A DNA stretch of 64,000 nt from Siphonodentalium dalli (lineage: Eukaryota > Mollusca > Scaphopoda > Gadilida > Siphonodentaliidae), in assembly GCA_032622095.1 (NCBI GenBank), contig CP136067.1, positions 76,910,705 to 76,974,704 of the forward strand, read 5' to 3'. A program made the translations under genes and the position numbers. Position 1 is the stretch's first letter, and each line of letters opens with the position of its first letter. This document shows, piece after piece, positions 52,122-62,497 of this stretch. The notes below the pieces were generated by a model that was given only the letters and a program-made list of their open reading frames with translations, did not search any database and was not told where the DNA came from.

Positions 52122-53574
52122 TATGGGGCGCCATCCCTGCAAATATTCGTTTTAGGAGATATCTCCTTGGATCCAAGCAGATATCTGCTCGCATTATGGA
52201 GATATCTCCTCGGTTTCAAGGATATATCTGCTTGGATAGGGAGATATCTCCTCGGAAATATTTTCAAGGAGATATCTCCTTGAAACCGAGGAGATATCTC
52301 CATAATGCGAGCAGATATCTGCTTGGATCCAAGGAGATATCTCCTTTTGGATCCCAGCATATATCTGCTCGCATTATGGAGATATCTCCTTGAAATATGT
52401 TCAAGGAGATATCTCCTTGGATCCAAGCAGATATCTGCTCGGATTATGGAGATATCTGCTTGAAAAATATTTCAAGGAGATATCTCCATATTCCGAGCAG
52501 ATATCTGCTTGGGTGTATTTCGATCATAGTAAGTATATGTACTGAGAAATTATTAATATTTAATGGCCGCGGTTTTTCCAATTTTCCAAGGAGATATCTC
52601 CATAATCCAAGCAGATATCTGCTTGAAATATTTTCAAGAAGATATCTATGGGGCGCCATCCCTGCAAATATTCGTTTTCGGGGATATCTCCTCGTAATTC
52701 GGAGATATCCAAGGAGATATCTGCTTGGATTATGGAGATATCTCCTTGGATCCTAGGAGATATCTCCTCGCAACTACGAGATATCTGCTTGAAATATTTC
52801 CATATATCTCCATATTCCAAGCAGATATCTCCTTGAAAATATTCCAAGCAGATATCTGCTTGGATTATTGAGATATCTCCTTGGAAAACCGCGGCCATGA
52901 AATATTAATGATTTCTCCACAGTACATATACGTTTTTTCAATTTTTTCGAAATACATCCAAGCAGATATCTGCTCGGAATATGGAGATATCTCATTGAAA
53001 TATTTTTCAAGCAGATATCTCCATAATCCGAGCAGATATCTGCTTGGATCCAAGGAGATATCGCCTTGAACATATTTCAGGGAGATATCTCCATAATGCG
53101 AGCATATATCTGCTTGGATCCAAGCAGATTTCTGCTCGCATTATGGAGATATCTCCTCGGTTTCAAGGAGATATCTCCATATTCCAAGCAGATATCTCCT
53201 TGAAACCGAGGAGATATCTCCATAATGCGAGAAGATATCTGCTTGGATCCAAGGAGATATCTCCGAAAACGAATATTTGCAGGGATGGCGCCCCATAGAC
53301 ATCTGCTTGGATTATGGAGATATCTCCTCGGTTTCAAGGAGCTATCTCGTTGGAAACATTTCAAGCAGATATCTCGTAGTTGCGAGGAGATATCTCCTAG
53401 GATCCAAGGAGATATCTCCATAATCCAAGCAGATATCTCATTGGATCGGAGATGTCTCCATAATGGACCATATTCCAAGCAGATATCTGCTAGGAATTGC
53501 AATTCCAAGGAGATATCTCCGAATTACGAGGAGATATCTCCGAAAACGAATATTTGCAGGGATGGCGCCCCATA
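52122..53574. mobile_element. GATATC-palindrome foldback element with 6-bp TSD
   Basis: Ends TATGGGGCGCCATCCCTGCA and its exact complement continue for about 35 bp (to AATATTCGTTTT). TSD AAGGTC at 52116-52121 and 53575-53580. The interior is about fifty 12-mers of two kinds, GGAGATATCTCC and GCAGATATCTGC, joined by short linkers, many self-complementary (TTGGATCCAAG, TTGAAATATTTTCAA). Extra copies of the terminal sequence lie inside at about 52647 (+) and 53269-53302 (-). An inverted pair CCGCGGTTTTTCCAATTTTC / GGAAAACCGCGG brackets the middle. No true coding sequence; the long ORFs just translate the array. Confidence 0.9.
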
Positions 53575-53989
53575 AAGGTCTAATAACATGTCTTCCCAAA
53601 CCAGGAAAAGATCAAGTATTTATAAAAAAAATATATGCCCAATTAATACTGAAGATTTTGGCTTTGGAAATTACTTATTTAGATGGGTTTCAACCCTATA
53701 CAATGTTGCAAACAGCTCTGTTATTAATAATGTACATAGCCACAGGTTAGGGGGTTCATCTCATTTCCACTTCAAACTGTCCATTTCCTTTCAAAAATAT
53801 GGCCAGCATCCCAAGAGAGGTTCTCAGAAAAATTTCATACTGCAACTTTTAAATGAATTTGTCATGCCCCATAAGAGACTGGGAGAACCATAATAGAACA
53901 TTTAGTTGTCAGTTGATTAACTAACATGTATAATAACCAAGTGAGTCACAATTTGCTACCAGCCGAGAATAATGTTCGGGATATATCAG

Positions 53990-55170
53990 GATATATGTAA
54001 AAAAAAAACCAAGGTGCATCAGGCATGTTAGTATCCAATGTATAAAAGGCTGAATAGCTAATTTATACATCAACCACAGCTTGTATGCAATTGCAGGGCA
54101 TGCTGGGGCAATATCTACCATTTTCCATATTTTGGCAGCCATTTTGAGCCAAAGTAACAATTTTGGTTCCAATGAATATTCAAGAGTAAAGCCCCGGTTC
54201 CATATCCCCGAATGTTCCCGAATGACTCCCGAATCATAATTTTGCAAAAATCGTGGAGTAAATTCGGGACGAGTCGGGACAGTGAATTTTTACCCCCGAA
54301 CATGATCGGGGATATCGGTGCTATCGGGGTCGATTCGGGACCATTCTGGACTCGCTCCCGACAGTTTTGAAATGTTCAAAACTATCGGGAACCAAGCCGA
54401 ATCGCTCCCGATTTGTAAATCGTCGGGAGCAATTCGGTACCTATTCGGGAGTAGCCGGCAATATTCGGGTGGATATTCTGGAGTAGTCGGCAGTATTCGG
54501 TAGGTTATTCCCGAATTCGCCATGTATGGCTGCTTTTATACTGAGATCCGGTGTATCTGCAAAATTCGGCATCGATTCGGGACGTTCGGCAGCAATTGAA
54601 TACCAATTCGGTATCTATTCGGTACCAGTTCGGTATTGATTCGGGGTATTCGGCAACAATTCGGTGTAAGTCGGTAGTAATCTGGGCAATTTGGCAGCCA
54701 CTCGCACGAAAGTTCGGGATAATTCTTGATCATTCGGGAAGATATTAGGAAGCATTCTGGAATACTCGGCAATGTTCGGGACGATTAAATGTTGTCATAA
54801 TTCGGCATCAGTTCGGCGGCTTTTTCGAATAAAACTCGTCCAGAATTCTCTCGAATGCTGCCGATTTGGTCTGGTCCCGAATATACTAATTCGGGACAGA
54901 AAATCGGGAATATGGAACCGGGGCTTAATGGGATGCCTCACTTACATTACACAGTTCTGCTCATTTCTTGTTGAAATATGACTAGAATCTGACTTAGTGG
55001 CTTGTATGAAAAACGACAGCCATGATGGATGCCATCTTGTCCAGTGTCTATGCAGCTACTTTTGTGTGTGTTGTATATTAGACACTTAAAAGTTGAGGGA
55101 CGTAACAAGGAACAAAATGAGTGGGGTGAAGTTAAATCCCGGGGGGGGGGGTGCAGGGGTGGGTACCACA
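53990..55170 (+). repeat. Dispersed repeat R1 copy inside the LINE relic
   Basis: Matches 8.25-9.06 kb and the reverse complement of 63.16-63.94 kb, but lacks much of the middle and is split by the MITE at 54192-54925. It separates LINE pieces 2 and 3, so it inserted after or together with rearrangement of the LINE. Confidence 0.75.
54192..54925. mobile_element. TAA-flanked MITE rich in ATTCGGGA motifs
   Basis: TIR AGCCCCGGTTCCATATCCCC; right, reversed, AGCCCCGGTTCCATATTCCC. Flanked by TAA on both sides. The 3-bp TSD points to PIF/Harbinger. The uninterrupted site is visible in the 8.4-kb R1 copy (AATATTCATAAGTAATGG). The interior consists of dozens of TTCGGGA/TCCCGAA and TTCGGNA motifs in both orientations. 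Confidence 0.85.
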
Positions 55171-55610
55171 TCAGCTCCCGTACTGAAAGGGATACACTGG
55201 TACAAAACATTGATCAAAGTGGACTCAAAATCTCCGTTGTTATTCAAAGTCACTGAAAGTGACCTGGATTAAAAGAAATATTGGAAACTACTACTATTAG
55301 ATCAAATGGAGAAATATGGAAGCAACTCATTAGTGCATTTAAACAAAATTAGTATAATGAGAATTGCTAAAGTTCTCAATCCCTTTTGGAAAGATGCTTT
55401 TAACGCATATTCATTACTAACATCAGAGCCCTCATCAGTAGAGGAATACCAATCCCAACCAATATTCCACAACATATGTATATTAAGACAACATAAACCC
55501 CTGTCATTCAAAACATTGATTGATAAAAAAAATCCTGAAAGAAGATGGAACTTTCATGAAAGCCGATGAAATATTTGACAAGTAGTCTGATTCCTTATGT
55601 CGAAAAAAAT

Positions 55611-56560
55611 GGTCGCGCGTTTTCGGAATGTTAAAAGCGATATGAGAACAGTTTCTATACCACCAGTGTGTCTATTTTCAGAATCTACCTGTTTCCAGCT
55701 TGATATTTTAGTGGAAACGTGTTTGTGTGGGGCTTTTGTTTGTGTGCCCCTCTATTTTTCCCCGTCCACCTGGTAATAAAAACATGCTATTACTCATAGC
55801 AAGTTCGGTAAGTGGCTTTCTTTGTTCTTGGAAATCGAAAAACATGGGGAGATCTTGCCACAAATTACTTAATTACATATCTTAATGTGGAATTTTATCA
55901 AAACTCATCAGACGAATTGCATTTATGACTGCATTTTCAATTTTCTTTCCCAAATATTAAGGTATTGTATATTTTTAAAATCAGCTATATCACATATGGA
56001 CGAACATGAATAATCTACAAGTATATCTTGATCATATGCCACAAACAAAACTTCGATACATCAATTTTTGGTAAAGATATCGCAGAAAAGCTAACCCTAC
56101 CCCCACCCTCGCTGATTTCACAAGTCAGATTCATTTGGTCGAAAACAACGGTCGCGCCATTTTGGATTGTCTAAGACGACATGCGAACGGTTTATTTATC
56201 AATAGCGTGTCTACTTTCAGAGTTTACATGTGTCCAGTTGAAATGTTATCGGAAAAAAGAGTTTTTGGACTGTTTTAAGAATTTAAAGAGCGTTTGCTTA
56301 TTATACAAATATTAATCCTCATAACTAACCTTCTGGTGGACTGTGCGAGTTGAAATTAACAAAAGTATCAAATATGGCGGTCTACTTGTTCCAGTCTGAC
56401 ATTTTAGTGGAAACAAATTGTTTGGACGGTTTAAAAAATTTAAACAGCGTTTCCTGATTATACAGATATTAACTAACACGATTAGCCTTTTCATAAATTG
56501 TGCAAGTTAAAATTGTGCACATATGTCAAGTATGACTCTGAAATGTATTTTTGAGAATGG
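55611..56560 (+). repeat. Diverged direct repeats (about 540-bp spacing)
   Basis: GTCGAAAA...AATGGTCGCGCG, then CGA(T/C)ATG(A/C)GAAC and GTGTCTA(T/C)TTTCAGA at 55.6 kb recur at 56.14 kb. A GAAACGTGTTTG/GAAACAAATTGTTTGGA segment recurs again near 56.40 kb. Confidence 0.65.
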
Positions 56561-56740
56561 TGTCGTCAGTTAAGTCTCAGCTGGTACAGTACTACAGTTG
56601 CGAACAAAACTAACGTTTGATCCTATAGAGAGTTTGACAATTTACTCAAATGTTCACAGTGGTGGAACTTAATGGCTATCATATATGCATGGCTCTTACA
56701 TGTAATCTATCGTAACTACATGTGATTTAACAAAATTAAC

Positions 56741-56980
56741 ATGCAATATAGCCAGGCCACCAGATACAGTAGTGCTTCAGTGATAATGTCCACTATTATA
56801 CAAATGCAATGTTTATCAAGACTAAAGTTTCAGGATGCCGTTGTAAAATTGATTGATGGTGTTTTTTCATCAATTGACAAAATTAATGTTTATTGCCAGG
56901 ACGAAGTACCGCATAATACGGAGTTGTGTGCTAACAAATCTGGGAGTTATATTCATGTAAGTGTCAGTCAAAACTTTTAG
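56741..56980 (+). CDS. Unrecognised ORF, possible exon
   Basis: 79 codons including LKFQDAVVKLIDGVFSSIDK and INVYCQDEVPHNTELCANKS. A strong donor CAT|GTAAGTG lies at 56958/56959, so the coding part may end at about residue 72. No family recognised. It is followed directly by a minisatellite. It lies in the 56.6-60.9-kb inverted-end interval. Confidence 0.3.
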   Translation: MQYSQATRYSSASVIMSTIIQMQCLSRLKFQDAVVKLIDGVFSSIDKINVYCQDEVPHNTELCANKSGSYIHVSVSQNF

Positions 56981-57000
56981 GACATGGGAATATTTTTTAA

Positions 57001-57135
57001 TTGCGTGGCCACGAAATAACTAATTCGTGGCCACGAAATAACTAATTGCGTGGCCACGAAATAACTAATTCGTGGCCACGAAATAACTAATTCGTGGTCA
57101 CGAAATAAATAATTCGTGGCCACTAAATAACTAAT
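57001..57135 (+). repeat. 22-bp minisatellite with CGTGGCCACG palindrome, six units
   Basis: Unit ATTCGTGGCCACGAAATAAC plus TA; the last two units have single changes that break the palindrome. Confidence 0.92.
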
Positions 57136-57149
57136 TGTGATATACGATC

Positions 57150-57900
57150 GTCAGTCACTGTTGTAATGGCAGCGGATAGAGATGATCTGGTTGTAGTTGT
57201 CCACCATCTTGGCATGAGCCACGGCGATTTGAGATAAAGCGTGTTGCAGGGTGGCCCGCAAAACAAATTAAGTAATCACCCCTTTCACCAACCCGATCCA
57301 AAGTTGCCGCCGTCCTCGTGTGGGTTACATGGGCATCCACGACATTCAGTATATCTTGGGGCCACCCTACAGCACCAATTATACCACACCAAACGGTTAA
57401 GGGGTCGATAAATTGTATAGGTGTCATATTTGAACCCATCTGGGGTGGCCATTTTGGATCGGGGATGGTGAAAGCGGGTGAACATTTAGTTTGTCTCAGG
57501 GGTCACCCTACAACACACTGTATTCGACCTAAAATGGGGGGGGGGGTTGCATGGTACCATATATGGACCCCTCTGATCAGTTATCATTTTCGCTCGAGTG
57601 GGCTGAAGGTGTGAAAAATTAGCTTTCTTTGTGAACCACGGTACAACACTCTTTATTTTATCTATATCGGTCAAGTGACCGAGAAATAATGTGTACCCCA
57701 TTTGACCCCTTCTGAGCGGCGACCATTTTGGATCGGGTATGGTTGAAAGGGGTGAATATTTATAAGCTTGTTTTGGGCCCACCCTACAAAACCCCTTATT
57801 TGACTTAAATCGGCCAATATGCTGAGAGAAATGGTATTCCCATTCGATCCCTTGTGGTAAAAACTAATGAATATTCAGTTTGTCTTTGAGCCGCCTGACC
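57150..57900 (+). repeat. Repeat Q (relative of the element F arms)
   Basis: Three diverged blocks of GACCATTTTGGATCGGG, GGTGAATATTTA and CCACCCTACAA(C/A)AC, as at 21.1-21.3 and 23.2-23.45 kb. Confidence 0.65.
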
Positions 57901-58985
57901 CGTGTTTCACCCGTTCTCTCTGTGATAGTTTATATAGGACGTCCATACCCCCATAGAGCCCGGGTCCCACGCCATAAGGGGTTTATAGTAGCTTCTCTGC
58001 GATCGTACGCATTGTTTCGGAAAAAAATGAAAAAAATTCAGGCACGTATGGCATTTTTTCCTTTCGATCATTTTTTGTACCCACCCACCCCCACCGCCAA
58101 ATTTTTTTTCCGTTTACGGCAGTTTTTTCCGACCATTTGTTTACACCCACCCCCCTTTTAACACTAAAACAGAGATTTGCGGGGGGAAATTCACTGTAAA
58201 CAGCTGTATATGAATTTCTGTGCATACTATTTATCATGGATGTTAACAAGGACATGTAAATAGGAATGAGTCATTTTGAGGTCATTCGGCCAAAAAAACA
58301 TGGCTGCCAGCGACCATCTTGGATTTCAAAATTTGCAACAAAATACAACACGATAACTGCCTGCAGTCAGTTTACCAGTTAGAATTACATTATTTCTCTC
58401 ATTCAAAGTGGTTTTGAAGCCCAACTCATTGCCAAAACACTAAAAAAACAAGCAGAATTTTTTTTTAGTTGCGGAAAAAATTGCTTTGACCACCCACCCA
58501 CCCACCCCGGCATACGTGCCAGAATTTTTTTTTCACCCCCCCCCCCCCTGTTTTAGTATTAAATTTGGAGAAACCCGACCAGCATCAATGTAACAACTAC
58601 AACAACTAATCTATGCCAATGATATGTTTAGCCAAATATATGTGGATAGGGTGGTATTGTTTAAAAATGTTAAACAATGTTATCATGTCCATGTTTATTG
58701 CTAAATATTGCTGGGCTCATATAGATGGTTGTTCTATAATTCCTGGTCGGGTTTATCCAAATTGGGAGTTTAAATTATGTTCATCTAAGTATAAAGAAAA
58801 CACTTTCTCCGTCCACTCGATACCTCCCCGGGATACATGTTTCACATACTAAATTAACATCTTAGTCAACATAACAAATCTCTCCCTCAAATACTTTGCC
58901 ACAAGAATAAAAATAAATTGTCAGTATAAATAGGCAAGACATCTCTGGACACGTTCTAAGAGATAATTTATTTATAAGAAGATAT
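57901..58985. other. Repeat-like DNA with one Helentron-core unit
   Basis: 58232-58330 is a single unit of the ~160-bp core (GAATGAGTCATTTTGAGGTC, then ACATGGCTGCCAGCGACC). It is flanked by mutually inverted CACCCACCCCC / GGGGGTGGG-rich segments (about 58080 and 58500). Nothing coding is supported. Confidence 0.45.
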
Positions 58986-59199
58986 ATATATGTGCATTAT
59001 GTGCTTGGTCTTATATATAGTACAACACAGTAAGATACAAGTGACACAGTGCGGGGACAACACTGTGTCGAAGAACATAGTTAAGGGGGCCCTTCCATCA
59101 TCCTTCATAATGTATCATGACTCCATCTGTTGTGAACAAACCATCGACTTAGGCTTAATGGATCGTTCTCCCCAAATAATATACTTGGCTTTGAACCGG

Positions 59200-59750
59200 C
59201 CATGGTATTTTCCCGTAAATGAGATAGTGTCTATTGTCAGATGATATTGGTTATGTTCAAATGGTGACACAGATCTGAAACTGTACATGTTTGTGCCCCA
59301 TGGGCCATTGATCATTATAAGATCGAGAAACTTAGTCTAGGAAAGTACCAGAAATTCACTGGAAATTGCAATTATAGCTTATAGGGTCGTAATTCAACGT
59401 TTGCGTTTCCGATACAGTTAATACCCAAATGTGAAATTTGAGATATACTTGGTCGTCAAAGTGAACCAGATGTCTTATTTAAGGTTAGCAACGGTTGCTA
59501 ATCAAAGTCCACAATTGCGTACTAATCATTTATTGGTATTGCCTTAATTTAATCAGTGTCTAATCACATGGTGCTGGCTTTGTTCAAAGTTGGGCACATG
59601 CATGTCAAAAACTATATATGCAGCCATGTTCATTATAAGATCGGGAGACTTTGCCACCCGACCCGATAGCTCATTAGTAGCGGTTACTAAGCACCTACTC
59701 GGAATGCCGGAAAATGCATCTATAGTTGATACCTATTTTACTCATTAAGC
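59200..59750 (+). repeat. Internal fragment of the 21.4-kb piggyBac-like element
   Basis: Shares GATCATTATAAGATCG, TAGCTTATAG.GTCGTAATTCAAC and GGTTAGCAACGGTTGCTAA with 21.5-21.85 kb. TTAA-CCCTTT ends are absent. Confidence 0.7.
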
Positions 59751-59761
59751 TCTACTCTAGT

Positions 59762-60025
59762 GGAAATTCGAATTTACTTGATTTTCACAGCTATACACGA
59801 AGCGTGGAGATTAACTGTGGTCAGAATATTGATGGTGAATGTTGGGTTTCAGTCGCTGCACTGAAGTTGGTCAAATGTAACTGGCGTGGGAAGCGTGAAA
59901 GCAAAGCCTATACCACTATAGTAAAGATCTCAGCTGCACCGAAATGTCCGTTTATCAGTAGCACAAATCCTGCGAAAACAGATTCTCTCAGTGCATGTGG
60001 GATAGACTCCGATGACAACGATTGA
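59762..60025 (+). CDS. Unrecognised ORF with acidic C-terminus, possible last exon
   Basis: Preceded by a plausible acceptor (GATTTTCACAG). Reads YTRSVEINCGQNIDGECWVS, VAALKLVKCNWRGKRESKAY and ends SACGIDSDDND-stop. Basic in the middle and acidic at the end. Its phase does not match the donor at 56958, so the two ORFs are not shown to be one gene. No family recognised. Confidence 0.3.
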   Translation, partial: GNSNLLDFHSYTRSVEINCGQNIDGECWVSVAALKLVKCNWRGKRESKAYTTIVKISAAPKCPFISSTNPAKTDSLSACGIDSDDND

Positions 60026-60309
60026 GTTAATGACAACGAACAACTACCATCTATACCTGTGTATTTGTGACACTACATCCCGTTATGATCAACGATGTGG
60101 TTTTAAAACTAGTCAGTGGACAACAATACAGACAAGTATCAAATAAAACAATGATATAATATGTAATCACATCGTGAACAGTCTTGTTCTGAATATTTTC
60201 ATTTGATTCAACAGGCTGCATATTATCGAAACTACAAAACCATTCGACACTTACTTTTGCCAATTACTGTATCCTGAGGCATAACTATATCATATGTTGC
60301 AACTATTAA

Positions 60310-60769
60310 AGGTACTCAACCCGTAAAGAGGGTCCCCATCTCAACAGATTCCAACAACAACAATCCGATCAGAGGGTCCTATATTACTATTTCTTTGGCT
60401 TTGGGGGTAAAAAATATTTGATTCGAGTCGAGGAACCCATCAAACAAAGCTCAGAGTTATTAGATATTGATTTTTGAAAATTCTTATGTTCTCGAGATGA
60501 GTACTTATAACTGCCGTCAATTTGGTAACATGCTCGAGATTTTACGCCAAAATTCTATTCAAACAGACAAGGATGGATAATCAAGTGGTAAAATTGACTA
60601 CGTACTGGGCCAGGAAGAATTCCCGATAATGAAAAATAATAGATTTCTAAAATCGATATCTAACAAATCTGAGCTTTGATGGGTGACTTCCTCGACTCGA
60701 ATCAAATATTTTTGACCCCCGAAGCCATTGAAATAGTAATTGAGAGGAGTTTTATCGGGTTGAGTACCT
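60310..60769. mobile_element. TTAA-flanked 460-bp MITE
   Basis: TIR AGGTACTCAACCCG and CGGGTTGAGTACCT, TTAA on both sides (60306-60309 and 60770-60773). Inverted similarity extends through ATTTGATTCGAGTCGAGGAA. The TTAA target fits piggyBac-type or Kolobok-type integration; the terminal bases are not the usual piggyBac ones. Confidence 0.75.
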
Positions 60770-60869
60770 TTAAATCACGGATAGTTACAGTGGGTCAAAC
60801 ACGAGTGTTAAACTTCATATATATGCGCACGATTGCCAATAAGTGATATTACAATCAACGTTTGAGCAT

Positions 60870-61210
60870 AACACGAAATTCTCGATAGGGTTAAGTGTTA
60901 AATTTTGTTCGCAACTGTAGCCAGCAAGAATCATATGATCACATCCATTCCTTTTAAAACTACGTCTGTGTTTCATACTTAGTATTTTTTAGGAATATCA
61001 TTACGCGCATATCATCATACGCGAAATGGCGCCATCGATCTATCCAAAGTACTAGAATCTCCATAGGGCTCAGTGTTAATTTTTGATCACAACTGTAGCC
61101 AACAAGAATGAACCGATCACATCAAAATTTTCAAAAATACATGTAATGATCATATCTAGTAGTTTGGAGAAGTTTCAAATCGCACCGATCACCATACGCC
61201 AGATGGAACC
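60870..61210 (+). repeat. Two-copy direct repeat (~175 bp)
   Basis: TAGGG(T/C)TAAGTGTTAA, ACTGTAGCCA(G/A)CAAGAATCA and CATACGC(G/C)A(A/G)ATGG recur about 175 bp apart. Confidence 0.65.
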
Positions 61211-61667
61211 ATATACCGTTTTCTGTAAATACGAAACGCTCTCTAAATGATGTTGACCCCGATTTAGGCCGACCCGCCAAAATTTAAGAATGGAAACAAG
61301 TCAATCCCGAAAACACACCTACTAGGCATACATAATCCGTTTTCAGATCGCTTTTAACAAACCAAAAATGCAAAATGACATAAGGAATCCGACTAAAGTA
61401 TGGATGTAGCACAGACTATCTGACCAAACACAGCTTTATACGCTCTATCCCTTCCAAATAGAGAATGGACATAAAAGCCTCACGTAGGAAAATTTAAACC
61501 ATGGAATAGTCTCATGAATGAAATAATTCAAAAAGAGGAACTGAATAAATTCCAGTGTCATTAATTTATATCACAGCTGATGCTTGAGGCATGCCAATAT
61601 TACCAGTATTGGGCAACTATAGTCCATTTCCAAACGAACTCTTTGCAACATTCCACAGCCGTTTTTT
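61211..61667. other. Unassigned DNA
   Basis: No feature supported. Confidence 0.4.
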
Positions 61668-62330
61668 TTTAGCTTGCCTGAGACGAAGTCTCCCCTGGAA
61701 CTATAGTCGTCACTCCTCGTCCGTCCACTCATCCGCCAACAATCTTCTTCTCCAGAAGCATAAGTCCGACTGGGTTTATATTTGGTGTGGATGTTCCCTG
61801 GGTGACTCACATTCATATTTGTTAAAATGAGGTCACTGGGTCAAATAGTTGTGGAGCCAGGGCCATAACTCTTTCCTTCCATAGTAATTCTTAAAACGAC
61901 TTCTTTTCAAGAACCATCTGGACTATTTAGATTAATAGTTTGGCATGGGGGGGGGGGGGGGTCCTTGCGTGACTGGGGTTCATTGTTCTCATAGTTTGAT
62001 TTCATGTTGTAAAATGCCAACCTATAAAGAGGGATGTGCAAAAATTATTTTGTGAACTTAGGTCTGTGGTCTGGTTGTCTTGTTTAAAAAGGTTGGAGAT
62101 TTGTCAGTGGTGTGCACTTATAAATTTCAAGATGAAGACCCCTGTTCACTGGAGAACCTCCAGATATGCCCCTGATTTTGACAAGTGCATGTATTGCCTA
62201 TTGTAGTCCTCAGAGTCTCAGTCTTTGCAGTCAGGTAGCCACCGTAGCGTCTCAACAGTCAGTGACTGTCTTCGGTTTTCAGTGAGAGTCGAAACAGACC
62301 AACTATGGCTAGTTTTAAATAAGACTGTTG
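61668..62330 (+). repeat. Dispersed repeat P plus companion segment, copy 6
   Basis: TTTTAGCTTGCCTGAGACGA, then the P phrases, a (G)n tract near 61947-61961 and the same companion segment as at 7.26-7.7 kb. Confidence 0.75.
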
Positions 62331-62409
62331 CTGGTGCATAACAATGCACACTTGGTGCTATGATGAGCTTATCAGCATAAGCGATATGACTGAATCGCTA
62401 CCAAATATC

Positions 62410-62497
62410 CGCGCATTCAGTGCTACAGGTCAAATTTAGTGCTGGAGTATAATGGAATGAGACTCCAGAACGTTGACCTGTAGCACTTAAACCGCGG
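62410..62497. repeat. Hairpin
   Basis: CCGCG.ATT.AGTGCTACAGGTCAA pairs with TTGACCTGTAGCACTTAAAC then CGCGG; an inner CTGGAGT/ACTCCAG pair closes the loop. Confidence 0.7.

Larger units (their letters stand above)
51190..55610 (+). pseudogene. L1/Tx1-like LINE ORF2 relic in three pieces
   Basis: Piece 1 (51190-52121): end of the endonuclease (RLDYILISEDLEPYLSAVDI), linker, then the start of RT (LAKFYKKNWHDIAQNLLNAI, NDSFKKGNMSTTQHQG). Piece 2 (53581-53890): LITCLPKPGKDQVFIKK, then, after an internal deletion, TEDFGFGNYLFRWVSTLYN and SSVINN, which are RT phrases of L1-like elements. Piece 3 (55260-55590): NPFWKDAFNAYSLLTSE and QPIFHNICILRQHKPLSFK, the C-terminal domain. The catalytic F/YADD block is missing, and stops and frameshifts are many, so it is dead. 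Pieces are separated by the elements at 52122-53574 and about 53.9-55.25 kb. The frame is continuous from piece 1 to piece 2. Confidence 0.88.
56592..60920. mobile_element. Possible 4.3-kb element bounded by CTACAGTTGCGAACAAAA
   Basis: The first 18 bp and the reverse complement of the last 18 bp are identical; similarity continues with gaps for about 30 bp more. The left flank is TA and the right flank is not, so a Tc1/mariner assignment is only suggestive. It contains unrelated repeats (57.0-57.8, 58.2, 59.2-59.75 and 60.3-60.8 kb) and two unrecognised ORFs. The paired ends might also be chance juxtaposition of two family copies. Confidence 0.4.

Noticed and set aside
52058-53750. Several 100-143-codon ORFs on both strands
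   Set aside because: They translate GATATCTCC/GATATCTGC palindromes, giving RYLLG/EISP/DISL repeats in all frames; there is no protein-level signal.
54290-54772. Proline/arginine-rich ORFs on both strands
   Set aside because: Translation of TTCGGGA motifs inside the TAA-flanked MITE.
60310-60769. Firm assignment to piggyBac
   Set aside because: The TTAA target fits, but the terminal AGGTACTC is not the usual CCC(T/C) start, so only the TTAA target is claimed.
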